Below, in pieces: positions 37,204-45,849 of a DNA stretch of 64,000 bases. The position numbers were made by a program, and so were the translations under genes. The notes beneath the pieces are model-generated. The model saw only the letters and a list, made by a program, of their open reading frames with translations. It was not told the origin of the DNA and did no database searches. How positions within the stretch are numbered: the stretch's first letter is position 1; every line of letters starts with the position of its first letter. Location: contig NZ_JACXAA010000001.1 of NCBI RefSeq assembly GCF_014699035.1, positions 496,001 through 560,000 of the forward strand, written 5' to 3'. The stretch is from Spirosoma validum (GTDB lineage Bacteria > Bacteroidota > Bacteroidia > Cytophagales > Spirosomataceae).

Positions 37204-38175
37204 TCAGTCACGCAGGCCACCCGGCAGATAACCAAAATAGCGCCGGAAAGCGTACGTGAAGTGTTGAACATGTTTATAACTTAACGCGTCAGCCACTTCG
37301 CTAACCGTCTGTTTACCAGCCAACAACTGCCGACGCGCGTAGGTCATGCGTAAGTCTGTCAGGTAGCTGAATACAGTGGTGTTAAACAATTCCCGAAATC
37401 CTTTTTTAAGCTTGAAATCATTCAGTCCAGCCGAACGGGCTACGTCCAGCAACGTAACGGGTTGAAGAAAATGCTCATTCAGCCACTCCTTAACCGCTAT
37501 AAGTTTATCAACATCATCGGATTTGAATGAACCGGTCAAACGGGTTGTTTCTAACTGATCCATTTGCAGGGCAATCAACTCGAGTAATTTTGCCTCCAGA
37601 AATAGCCGTTTAACCATACCGACAAATGGGCAATTCAGAATGTCATATACGATAACTTTCATGGCAGGCGTGGCAAACGAGTGGTTAGGAATTATCGCGT
37701 ACGGTTGCTGTTGGTCCATTTTTTCAGCCAGCCGATCTAATTGTTCTACACCCTCATCCAGAAATCGGCCGAAATAGCCATCCGCAAATTCGATAACCAA
37801 CGTCGATACGGTCGACCCCGAAAACTGCATGTCGCCTTCGAAGGCAGGCGTATACATTAAGCTATACTGATTTGCCTGATACGGCCGATCGGGCTGACAG
37901 CTACTTCGAACCAGATTATGGCCCGCCAGCTGCGTAAAAAATCGCACGCTCGGTTTAGTCTGCTCTGCCCTGACGACTATGTTCCGGGTAAGCTCGCTGA
38001 ACGCGTAAATGATAGAGAACTGGTCTGTAGACAACTCCGTAATTGACCACTGCGCTGCCGGATCGGGCACAATAATCTTTCGCTGCACCACGCCTGCCTG
38101 CTGGTCTACCTCGATCAGGTATTGATTCTGATAGGAGTCAAATCCTCCCTGCTCATTCTGCACCTTAACTATCAT
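37204..38175 (-). CDS. AraC family transcriptional regulator
   Basis: 323 residues. N-terminal half has no recognised ligand domain but begins with beta-strand-rich sequence. The C-terminal about 100 residues form the double helix-turn-helix of AraC/XylS proteins: TLLDVARSAGLNDFKLKKGF, then RRQLLAGKQTVSEVADALSYK, ending HFTYAFRRYFGYLPGGLR. Resembles the PchR/siderophore-regulator type seen in Bacteroidota. Its target is unknown; the divergent outer-membrane barrel gene at 38348 is the obvious candidate. Confidence 0.9.
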   Translation of the reverse strand: MIVKVQNEQGGFDSYQNQYLIEVDQQAGVVQRKIIVPDPAAQWSITELSTDQFSIIYAFSELTRNIVVRAEQTKPSVRFFTQLAGHNLVRSSCQPDRPYQANQYSLMYTPAFEGDMQFSGSTVSTLVIEFADGYFGRFLDEGVEQLDRLAEKMDQQQPYAIIPNHSFATPAMKVIVYDILNCPFVGMVKRLFLEAKLLELIALQMDQLETTRLTGSFKSDDVDKLIAVKEWLNEHFLQPVTLLDVARSAGLNDFKLKKGFRELFNTTVFSYLTDLRMTYARRQLLAGKQTVSEVADALSYKHVQHFTYAFRRYFGYLPGGLRD

Positions 38176-38347
38176 CGCGGTAGTCTATGATCGATAAACA
38201 CTCGTTGACTGATCAGGAAAACAGCCGCTCTCAGTCAACCAACAGCAGATAATCCGTTTGACGTCAGTACGAATCCGCTTAGCGAAGCCGGGAGTGAAGT
38301 CAATAACCCATCTTTACCCACAGAATATAACTTAAAACAACAAGGGT

Positions 38348-39640
38348 ATGATAAGGGTTTTCTCAGCGTATAACGTATTGGTTATCTGCCTGTTTAACGT
38401 AACGACGTCCACACTGGCTCAGAAAGTCGTCGAACAGCACACGCGCTTCCGTTTCGCGCAGATGCATCTGGGTTTCGAAGGTCAATACATACCACCTGTC
38501 AAGGGTGGGTACGTTAATGAAGCGGGTGCGCAGCAGCCTCTGACAGTCCCCGGTACGTATCACCCACGGTTTACCATTGGCGCCACGCATTTTTGGGGAC
38601 TGGTCGACCTGTATGTATCCTTTCCGCTCGCGACCCTCCGCCCTAAACTAGCTGAACTTCAGGATTATGGCGTGTCCATGAACGTATCGACTGGCGCTCG
38701 AATTCATCCGTTGCAGCTACGGTATCACCGAATCAATCCCTACCTGGGTGCTAACTGGTCAACACTTTCGTATAACCAGCGGGTCAACGAGCGGCTTTCG
38801 GGAACGACGTTTACGAAAGATGTCATTGCGCTGGAAGGCGGGATCAGCTGGCTGACCGGCCATCACTGGTTTGAGCTGGGGGCGCAGCATCTGCCTGCGC
38901 GCGAATTTCGGTACGCTACGTCCCGGCAGACATTCACGCCCGTTCAGTTTCCAGCCTTTACGTTTCAAGTAGCTTATAAGTACTTGCTGGACGTAACGCG
39001 TCCGCTGGAGAAGGATGATAAATCTGATTTTGGGCAATACCTGCGTGAACGGAATCTGTTGAGCGGCTTTCACCTTGACGTCGGACCATCGGCAGCGTTT
39101 ACCTTACCTCGCTCCGAATACAACACCCGCACTCGTCCTTACCTGAACAATCCATCGGGCAATAGCGCCTTCCTCGATCTGTCGGTGGGGTATTACTTTT
39201 TCAAATCCGACTTCGACATTCGGCTGGCCCATCGCCACATCGTAGCTGACCACGCAGCGTACGGACTAAGCCAACAGCTCGACCGTCGATCCTTTAGCCT
39301 GGAGGTGTACAAAAATCTCTTTGATTATAAAGGCTTTGTGCCATTTTTGGGCGTTAGTCTCTCACGAGAACAATTGGGCGTTTACGAAACCGACAATAGC
39401 GTTTCGGCAACGAATCAAACCGAAGTCCAATACACACCGGGTCTGGTCTTTGGCTGGGATATTCGCCCGGTTCGCTACGAATCTATATTGTTGCGAACTA
39501 ACCTACGCTACGCTCCTTTTCTTAAAACGCAGGTCAACGGGCAAACCGTCTCGTTCCAGCAGCTTGAGTTTAACTTTATTCAGGCCGTAGTTTATCCTCA
39601 GCGCTTGCTAGCGCGTCGTCGGTTTCTGAAAAACAGATAA
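38348..39640 (+). CDS. predicted outer-membrane beta-barrel protein
   Basis: 430 residues with a signal peptide (cleavage near TLAQ|KV). The mature part alternates polar and hydrophobic residues with aromatic strand ends (HPRFTIGATHFWGLVDLYVSF, FLDLSVGYYFFKSDFDIRL, FVPFLGVSLSREQLG), typical of a 12-16 strand barrel. No family recognised. Divergent from the AraC regulator, with 172 bases between them. Could be a porin-like channel induced by the AraC ligand, but that is inference. Confidence 0.65.
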   Translation: MIRVFSAYNVLVICLFNVTTSTLAQKVVEQHTRFRFAQMHLGFEGQYIPPVKGGYVNEAGAQQPLTVPGTYHPRFTIGATHFWGLVDLYVSFPLATLRPKLAELQDYGVSMNVSTGARIHPLQLRYHRINPYLGANWSTLSYNQRVNERLSGTTFTKDVIALEGGISWLTGHHWFELGAQHLPAREFRYATSRQTFTPVQFPAFTFQVAYKYLLDVTRPLEKDDKSDFGQYLRERNLLSGFHLDVGPSAAFTLPRSEYNTRTRPYLNNPSGNSAFLDLSVGYYFFKSDFDIRLAHRHIVADHAAYGLSQQLDRRSFSLEVYKNLFDYKGFVPFLGVSLSREQLGVYETDNSVSATNQTEVQYTPGLVFGWDIRPVRYESILLRTNLRYAPFLKTQVNGQTVSFQQLEFNFIQAVVYPQRLLARRRFLKNR

Positions 39641-39866
39641 GTTATATCCAATGGTAGTGTCCGTATTTTATCTATGCTGATTAACGATCCGGGTTGTCTT
39701 TTTGCTCGCTCCGCCTGTCAGATACGCGACCCAACAACTCTATCTGGCCTGCGTCAGTGCTATGGTTTTAGCCGCAGGTTTGTTACTGGTAAGAATAGGG
39801 TTAGTTCGTAAACCAAAAACAGCATTCCTATCACGGATACGTGACGCACTTAGGGCGAGTTCAGGC

Positions 39867-39916
39867 GTAAAGAGCCTTAACCGAGTCAGTAAATTGATTC
39901 GGTTAAGGCTCTTTAC
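39867..39916 (+). terminator. long-stem hairpin terminator
   Basis: gtaaagagccttaaccga pairs perfectly with tcggttaaggctctttac around a 14-base loop. Confidence 0.75.
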
Positions 39917-39982
39917 TGTATCCGTTTGTCCTTATCCTACAACCATTTACCCAAAAAAGCTATCGCATTGGTAAGCCATGCT

Positions 39983-39990
39983 TATTTTTG
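39983..39990 (+). promoter_or_regulatory. -7 promoter element for ABC operon
   Basis: TATTTTTG, 23 bases before the ABC ATPase ATG. Confidence 0.6.
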
Positions 39991-40013
39991 GCGAAATCCC
40001 TTAAATTTCCCCT

Positions 40014-40898
40014 ATGCAGCTGATAATCGAACACTTATCAAAGAAATACCCAAACGGCGTTCTCGCTCTTGACGACGTATCGCTGACGATCCCCAATGGC
40101 ATGTATGGTTTGCTGGGTCAGAATGGCGCGGGCAAATCCACGCTCATGCGTACGCTTGCTACGTTGCAGGACGCCGATTCAGGAACCGCTATGCTTGATA
40201 ATCTGGATATTCTGAATCAGAAAGACGCGGTACGTCGGGTGTTGGGTTATCTGCCGCAGGAGTTTGGTGTGTATCCAAAAGTATCAGCAACGGATTTGCT
40301 CGACCATTTTGCTATTCTAAAAGGCGTTACGAACAGCCGCGAACGTAGTGAGTTAGTCACCGCACTGCTTCATCGGGTGAATCTGTATGATGTTCGGAAG
40401 AAAGCGGTTAGCAGCTATTCGGGCGGGATGAAGCAGCGGTTCGGCATTGCGCAGGCGCTTATCGGTAATCCCAAACTCATTATTGTCGATGAACCGACCG
40501 CGGGCCTCGATCCCGGAGAACGGAACCGGTTTTATAATCTCTTATCTGAAATCGGCGAAAATGTCATTGTGATTCTGTCGACGCACATTGTGCAGGACGT
40601 CATGGAGCTTTGCAATAACATGGCCATCATTCACAAAGGCAAAGTGCTTTACAGTGGTTCTCCGCTGGATTCCGTAGCTGCGCTGAAGGGTAAAATCTGG
40701 GAGAAATCGATTACGAAAAGCGAATTACCGACGTACCAGCAACAGTACAATATCATCTCCAACAAGCTTGTGGCGGGCAAACCACTTGTTCATATTTTCA
40801 GCGAGACCGAGCCCGGCAATGAATTTCAACCGGCCCAGCCCGACCTGGAAGATGTGTTCTTCTCTACCATCGAAAAAAGCAATTTCGTAGCCGCCTAA
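40014..40898 (+). CDS. ABC transporter ATP-binding protein
   Basis: 294 residues. Walker A GQNGAGKST (about 35-43), signature SSYSGGMKQRFG, Walker B LIIVDEPTAGLDP, H-loop STHIV. It belongs to the CcmA/NatA-like group of ABC-2-type exporters or effectors. The C-terminal 70 residues are an extra domain of unknown role. The permease-peptidase fusion starts four bases after its stop, so the two proteins clearly form one complex. Confidence 0.95.
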   Translation: MQLIIEHLSKKYPNGVLALDDVSLTIPNGMYGLLGQNGAGKSTLMRTLATLQDADSGTAMLDNLDILNQKDAVRRVLGYLPQEFGVYPKVSATDLLDHFAILKGVTNSRERSELVTALLHRVNLYDVRKKAVSSYSGGMKQRFGIAQALIGNPKLIIVDEPTAGLDPGERNRFYNLLSEIGENVIVILSTHIVQDVMELCNNMAIIHKGKVLYSGSPLDSVAALKGKIWEKSITKSELPTYQQQYNIISNKLVAGKPLVHIFSETEPGNEFQPAQPDLEDVFFSTIEKSNFVAA

Positions 40899-40902
40899 GC
40901 CT

Positions 40903-43900
40903 ATGTTCGGACACATATTTACCTTCGAAATTCGCTATTGGCTCCGTCAGCCGATGGTGTATATATTCCTCTTGGTTAACGTACTGATGTTTGCCTGGGC
41001 GGGCGCTTCCGACGATTTAACGATTGGCGGAACGTTTGGCAACATCTACAAAAATGCACCTTACGTCGTTCAGAATCAGTACGGTATCTGGTGCGTTTTC
41101 GCCTTGTTGATGACAACCGCTTTTGTACAAAGCGCGGCCATTCGTGACTTTACGTACAAGACCAACCAAATCGTTTTTGCGTCACCGATCCGTAAGTTCG
41201 ATTACCTGGCCGGGCGATTTTTCGGCTCGTTTCTGGTCGCGTTGATTCCGTTTCTGGGCATTTCCATCGGCATTATCCTCGGCTCATGGATTGGGCAGGT
41301 AACCGGTGCTACCGACCCTGAACGCTATGGACCTATTGTTTGGTCGGCACACGTAAACAGCTTTCTGGTTTTTGCCATTCCGAATACGTTTCTGGCGGGT
41401 GCGTTCATTTTCATGCTGGCGGCCCTGACCCGGTCATCCATAACCGCGTTCATTGGTGCCATTGCTTTGTTAGTAGCGCAGCTCATTGCCGGTAATTTTT
41501 TGAGTGACGTCGAGTACGAACACCTCGCTACGTATTTCGACGCACTGGGCTTTGGTCCGTTCTCGCTCATCACGAAATACTGGACGGTTAGCGATAAGAA
41601 TACCCGTTCGGTGGGATTGACCGACGGCTTGATGCTAACGAATCGACTGATCTGGGTCGGTTTTGGTCTACTTCTGCTGGCCGTTACGTATGTCCGGTTC
41701 TCGTTCGAAGAGAAAGTGAAGAAGGCTGGCTGGTGGCGGAGGAAATTTGCCGGTGACGACACAGGCAAAGCCGTTTTTACCCCCCTACAACGGCTTCCCC
41801 AAGTAGGTATGCATTTCGGCTGGTCGGCCCAGTGGGTGCAGATGATCCGGATTTTTAAAACCGATTTCTGGGGAACGGTGAAAGGCACCGCGTTTATTAT
41901 TATTCTGCTGCTTGGCCTCATGAATATGGGTTTTTCGCTGCAATACGCCGGAAAATCATACGGGCTGAGTTCATATCCCGTAACGTATGAGGTTATTCAG
42001 CTCATTCGGGGCACTATTTCGTTGTTTCTGTTCGCCATCATCATTTTCTATTCGGGCGCCATCATCTGGAAAGAGCGTGACGCCGAACTCGACCAGATTT
42101 ATGACGCCATGCCCCACCGGAACTGGAGCGTGTTTGTCGGGAAATTTCTGGCGATGCTGGGTATCGTGGTGATTATTCAGATGCTGTGCATCATCGCGGG
42201 CGTAACGACGCAGTTGCTAATGGGGTATTCAACCCTTGAACCAGGGCAATACGTTATTGAGTTTCTGGTGATTGCCCTGCTCCGCTTAGCGCCGATCATT
42301 ATTCTGTCGATGCTTGTACACACGCTCGTCAATAACAAATACATTGCCTTCTTCGTGGTGATTGCCTTGCTGATCGCAAATGCTTATGCCTGGCGGCCGT
42401 TGGATGTGCAGAGCAACCTGGTTCAGTTTAATGCGTCGCCCGACTACACGTATTCGGACATGAACGGCTGGGGTCCATACGTAGCGTCGATCGCGTGGTT
42501 TCGAACCTACTGGACACTCTGGGCGAGTGTTCTTGGATTAACAGCGATTTTGTTCTGGGTACGTGGCAAGGATACCTCCTGGAGCAGTCGCTTTCGGGGA
42601 GCCCGGCAAGCGCTAACCGGCACGAATCGCCTGGCTTTAATCGGACTAACCGTGGCTTTACTCGTGGTAGGTGGTTTCATTTTTTATAACACGAACGTTT
42701 TGAATCGCTATGAAACGACGAAAGTGCGCGAGAAGCAGCAGGTAGCTTACGAGCAGAAATACAAACGTTTTGAGCATCGTCCGCAGCCACGTATTGCCAA
42801 TGTGAAGTATACCATTGATGTTTACCCAAAAGAGCGCAATTTGGTCGTAAAGGGCGATTACGTACTGGTCAACCGGACCGATAAACCTATTGATTCCGTA
42901 CACATTGCGATACCAAGCCGCCTGGATTTCAGCATTAATATAGATCGGGCGAAACGGATTCTGGATGATTCGCTGCTGCAATATGCCATCTATCAACTGA
43001 GTCCCGCACTAGCGCCGGGCGACTCGCTGCACCTGCGCTTTACGACCCGCCGACAAACGCGCGGCTTCGAGAACGAAGTGCAGTTTACCAAGCAGATTAA
43101 TCAGAATGGGTCGTTTTTTGATACATTCGATATCGCTCCACAAATTGGTTATCAGGAACAAGGCGAACTGACCGATAAAAATGACCGCAAAAAATACGGT
43201 CTGCCCGAAAAAGAACGCATGCCGAAGCTGGAACGCAACTGCACCGGCGATTGCATGAATAGCTACATCAGCAATAATGCCGACTGGTTAATGGTCGAAA
43301 CTGTGATCAGCACGTCGCCCGACCAGATTGCCGTAGCGCCGGGCTCACTCCTGAAAGAGTGGAAACAGAACGATTCGACGGGTCAGCCCCGACGCTATTT
43401 TCAGTACAAGCTCGACCATCCATCGCTCAATTTTTACTCGTTCATTTCGGCGAAGTACGAAGTCGCGCGGGAGAAGTGGAATGGCATCGACGTAGAGGTG
43501 TACTACGACAAAAAACACCCGTACAACGTCCGCGATATGCTGGAATCCATCAAAGGTTCACTGGCGTATTATACCGAGCATTTCGGACCGTATTACCACA
43601 AACAGGCACGTATCATCGAGTTTCCACGCTACGCCAGTTTTGCTCAGGCGTTTCCGGGCACAATGCCCTATTCTGAAGCCATTGGGTTCATTGCCAAAAT
43701 TGATCCTGAAGAAGACATTGACATGGTCAAATACGTAGTGGCGCATGAAATGGGTCACCAGTGGTGGGCACACCAGGTAGTGGGTGCATACATGCAGGGG
43801 GCTACCTTACTTTCGGAAACGCAGGCCCAGTATTCGGCTCTGATGGTGATGGAAAAATCGTACGACAAGAGCCGTATGAAGCGCTTCCTGAAGTTTGAAA

Positions 43901-44529
43901 TGGATCGTTACCTGTCATCACGCGGGGCAGAATCGTTAAAGGAAGTGCCGCTCGAACAAGTAGAGAATCAGGGATATATTCACTACAGAAAAGGCAGTGT
44001 AGTGATGTATTACCTGAAAGAACTGATTGGCGAACGTGCTGTGAATAAGGCATTACAAACGCTGGTTAGTCAATACGCATATCGCCAGCCACCGTATCCC
44101 GTTTCGTACAACCTGGTAGATTTATTTCGTCAACAGACGCCGGATTCGCTGCAATCCGTCATCACTGATCAGTTCGAACGGATCACGATTTTCAATAACC
44201 GCACAACGGCTGCGTCGGTGAAGAAGCGTTCTGACGGGCAGTATGACGTAACGATTAACGTACAGGCGGAGAAGTTTTACGCCGATTCGCTCGGTCGGGA
44301 AACGCCAACGAAGCTGAACGACCTCATTGACGTAGGGGTGTATGGTAAACCTGCCAAAGGCAAAAAACAGGGTAAGCTATTAGCCGTTCGGCGTGAACGG
44401 ATGCGACAGAAAGATGGGAAATATACGTTCGTTGTGAAAGAAGAACCGTATGAAGCGGGTATTGACCCCATTAGCTTCCTCGTTGACCGCATACCGGACG
44501 ACAATCTAAAGCGGGTGGATAAGCTGTAG
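40903..44529 (+). CDS. ABC permease fused to M1-type aminopeptidase
   Basis: 1208 residues. The first 590 or so hold about twelve hydrophobic helices in two ABC-2-type sets (first helix MVYIFLLVNVLMFAWAG, a second set from about residue 320). From about 620 the chain is soluble and resembles gluzincin M1 peptidases: zinc motif H948-E-M-G-H952 followed by Glu972 in LLSETQ, which is one residue further than in classical M1 enzymes. The peptidase part should face the periplasm. This fusion is known in Bacteroidota genomes under the name permease/M1 aminopeptidase, but its substrate and physiology are, to my knowledge, not defined. Metal ligands are intact. Confidence 0.92.
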   Translation: MFGHIFTFEIRYWLRQPMVYIFLLVNVLMFAWAGASDDLTIGGTFGNIYKNAPYVVQNQYGIWCVFALLMTTAFVQSAAIRDFTYKTNQIVFASPIRKFDYLAGRFFGSFLVALIPFLGISIGIILGSWIGQVTGATDPERYGPIVWSAHVNSFLVFAIPNTFLAGAFIFMLAALTRSSITAFIGAIALLVAQLIAGNFLSDVEYEHLATYFDALGFGPFSLITKYWTVSDKNTRSVGLTDGLMLTNRLIWVGFGLLLLAVTYVRFSFEEKVKKAGWWRRKFAGDDTGKAVFTPLQRLPQVGMHFGWSAQWVQMIRIFKTDFWGTVKGTAFIIILLLGLMNMGFSLQYAGKSYGLSSYPVTYEVIQLIRGTISLFLFAIIIFYSGAIIWKERDAELDQIYDAMPHRNWSVFVGKFLAMLGIVVIIQMLCIIAGVTTQLLMGYSTLEPGQYVIEFLVIALLRLAPIIILSMLVHTLVNNKYIAFFVVIALLIANAYAWRPLDVQSNLVQFNASPDYTYSDMNGWGPYVASIAWFRTYWTLWASVLGLTAILFWVRGKDTSWSSRFRGARQALTGTNRLALIGLTVALLVVGGFIFYNTNVLNRYETTKVREKQQVAYEQKYKRFEHRPQPRIANVKYTIDVYPKERNLVVKGDYVLVNRTDKPIDSVHIAIPSRLDFSINIDRAKRILDDSLLQYAIYQLSPALAPGDSLHLRFTTRRQTRGFENEVQFTKQINQNGSFFDTFDIAPQIGYQEQGELTDKNDRKKYGLPEKERMPKLERNCTGDCMNSYISNNADWLMVETVISTSPDQIAVAPGSLLKEWKQNDSTGQPRRYFQYKLDHPSLNFYSFISAKYEVAREKWNGIDVEVYYDKKHPYNVRDMLESIKGSLAYYTEHFGPYYHKQARIIEFPRYASFAQAFPGTMPYSEAIGFIAKIDPEEDIDMVKYVVAHEMGHQWWAHQVVGAYMQGATLLSETQAQYSALMVMEKSYDKSRMKRFLKFEMDRYLSSRGAESLKEVPLEQVENQGYIHYRKGSVVMYYLKELIGERAVNKALQTLVSQYAYRQPPYPVSYNLVDLFRQQTPDSLQSVITDQFERITIFNNRTTAASVKKRSDGQYDVTINVQAEKFYADSLGRETPTKLNDLIDVGVYGKPAKGKKQGKLLAVRRERMRQKDGKYTFVVKEEPYEAGIDPISFLVDRIPDDNLKRVDKL

Positions 44530-44630
44530 TATACACGTCAGTAACTTCGTCAATACAGTAAAATTGGGGACACCTGCGATCTATTTTAGTCAGTAGTAAT
44601 TTACGACAACTTTGTAAGGCAAAAATCAAT

Positions 44631-44701
44631 AACCACAGAGCCACCAAGAACACTGTAAACCGCTTCCTGTGGGTCTTTGTGTTCTTGGTGGCTCTGTGGT
44701 T
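44631..44701. repeat. perfect 23-bp inverted repeat
   Basis: Arms 44631-44653 and 44679-44701 are exactly complementary around a 25-base loop. The arm reads ccacagagccaccaagaac in its core, a word family (accacagag...aagaacac) that recurs in many environmental bacterial genomes. It sits 34 bases before the start of the DUF1080 gene. Confidence 0.85.
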
Positions 44702-44734
44702 AATTATTCTCTTCCAAAACATTTCAAGGCTTTT

Positions 44735-45466
44735 ATGAAAATCGCAATGATCAAGACTCTTTTGCTTATCGGCTGTTTTTCAGGATTTATCACATGTAGC
44801 AAAGCCGCTAATCTGTTCATTTCAGGCGATGCCCGCTTCAGAACTCAACACCAAAACCCTACGATTGACCCTGGTTGGCGGCAGCTTTTCAATGGCAAAG
44901 ATCTAACCGGTTGGAAACATGTGGGCAAGGGAAGCATGTCGATTGAGAAAGGAATGATTCGCGGTCATAGCGGCCTCGGCCTGTTATACTGGACAAAAGA
45001 AAAATTCAGTAACTGCACGATCCGGGTCGTATACCGAATGCAAAAAGAAAACAGTAATGCTGGTGTATTTATCCGAATTCCGATTGAGCCCCGCGAAGAA
45101 TGGATGCCTGTTTATTACGGATATGAAGTACAGATTGATAATCACCCGGAAACGTCCGACGAGGATGAATACCACGTTACAGGAACGCTTTATTCACTGA
45201 CTAAACCGCTGGCGAAACCTGGCAAACCTGGTCCACAGTGGAACACAATGGACATTACACTGGACGGCCCACGTACCATTGTGCACGTAAATGGTGTGAA
45301 AGTGACCGATTACAGGGAAGGCGATCCGACTCCTGCCCGCAAATTTTCGTTCGAGCCTTATCGTGGCCTGCGACCTGACTCGGGTTACATCGGTTTACAG
45401 AATCACGGCGACCATGACGTTGTTTATTTTAAGGAAGTTTCCGTAAAACCGCTCATTAAAAAATGA
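44735..45466 (+). CDS. DUF1080 (3-keto-disaccharide hydrolase-like) secreted protein
   Basis: The ATG at 44735 is preferred because the longer frame from 44669 starts inside the hairpin and is not signal-like. The N-terminus is hydrophobic with a possible lipobox (FITC, Cys21). The DUF1080 core is clear: GWRQLFNGKDLTGWKHVGKG, then NSNAGVFIRIP, GYEVQIDNHP, WNTMDITLDGPRTIVHVNG, and GYIGLQNHGD near the end. The family has a concanavalin-like fold; some members hydrolyse 3-keto-glycosides. Probably envelope-located carbohydrate metabolism. Confidence 0.9.
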   Translation: MKIAMIKTLLLIGCFSGFITCSKAANLFISGDARFRTQHQNPTIDPGWRQLFNGKDLTGWKHVGKGSMSIEKGMIRGHSGLGLLYWTKEKFSNCTIRVVYRMQKENSNAGVFIRIPIEPREEWMPVYYGYEVQIDNHPETSDEDEYHVTGTLYSLTKPLAKPGKPGPQWNTMDITLDGPRTIVHVNGVKVTDYREGDPTPARKFSFEPYRGLRPDSGYIGLQNHGDHDVVYFKEVSVKPLIKK

Positions 45467-45586
45467 TGATTTCAGGGGTTGGTCTGCCTCCGAAATTTCT
45501 CCCGATTAACGTATCGCTATCGCCATTTCAAGCGCTTCTTTTGGCAGTCTGTCCGGCTTCGTCGTGACTTCCGCGGCCGGGCCAGA

Positions 45587-45594
45587 TACTTTTG
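45587..45594 (+). promoter_or_regulatory. -7 promoter element before the small frame
   Basis: TACTTTTG; a start near 45600 would give a 62-base leader to the ATG at 45663. Confidence 0.45.
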
Positions 45595-45662
45595 TCTATC
45601 AGATCATCGGCCACGGTGATTGATCGTGCCGTTTTTATTCACAACCATAAACCAACAAATCA

Positions 45663-45761
45663 ATGAAACGCATCCTGAAAAAACTTTTAGTTAAACCTGG
45701 CAAACTCGTAAAACGCCGACAGTCAACGGGTCGTCAGCAAGTTTGGTGGGGCCATGAATAA
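45663..45761 (+). CDS. possible 32-residue cationic peptide
   Basis: Frame beginning MKRILKKLLVKPGKLVKRR and ending QQVWWGHE. Twelve of 32 residues are Lys or Arg. Support: a TAnnTTTG word upstream, an A-rich region just before ATG (accaacaaatca) as commonly seen before Bacteroidota starts, and a biased composition. Against: very short, no known family. Could be a small membrane-interacting peptide or chance. Confidence 0.3.
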   Translation: MKRILKKLLVKPGKLVKRRQSTGRQQVWWGHE

Positions 45762-45813
45762 GCCCGGCTTCTGAAAGTCGGCAACCAGCCATTATCCTTA
45801 ACTGTCTACGGCC

Positions 45814-45821
45814 TATCTTTG
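45814..45821 (+). promoter_or_regulatory. -7 promoter element for pyrB
   Basis: TATCTTTG, 28 bases before the pyrB ATG. Confidence 0.7.
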
Positions 45822-45849
45822 CCCGATTTTTGTCCGTATCGCTCCGCTC

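Larger units (their letters stand above)
39641..40013. other. intergenic gap with terminator and promoter
   Basis: Holds a strong terminator (39867-39916) and the promoter of the ABC operon. A TTG-initiated frame at 39702-39974 runs through the hairpin and is not believed. Confidence 0.65.
45467..45849. other. intergenic gap with two promoters and one small frame
   Basis: Contains -7 elements at 45587 and 45814 and a 32-codon frame at 45663, described separately. Nothing else was recognised. Confidence 0.55.

Noticed and set aside
39702..39974. TTG-initiated 90-codon frame before the ABC operon
   Set aside because: It reads through a perfect 18-bp terminator hairpin and lacks a recognisable protein pattern beyond one hydrophobic stretch.
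44669..44734. N-terminal extension of the DUF1080 protein
   Set aside because: It starts inside the 23-bp hairpin, is not signal-like, and an ATG at 44735 gives a normal signal peptide.
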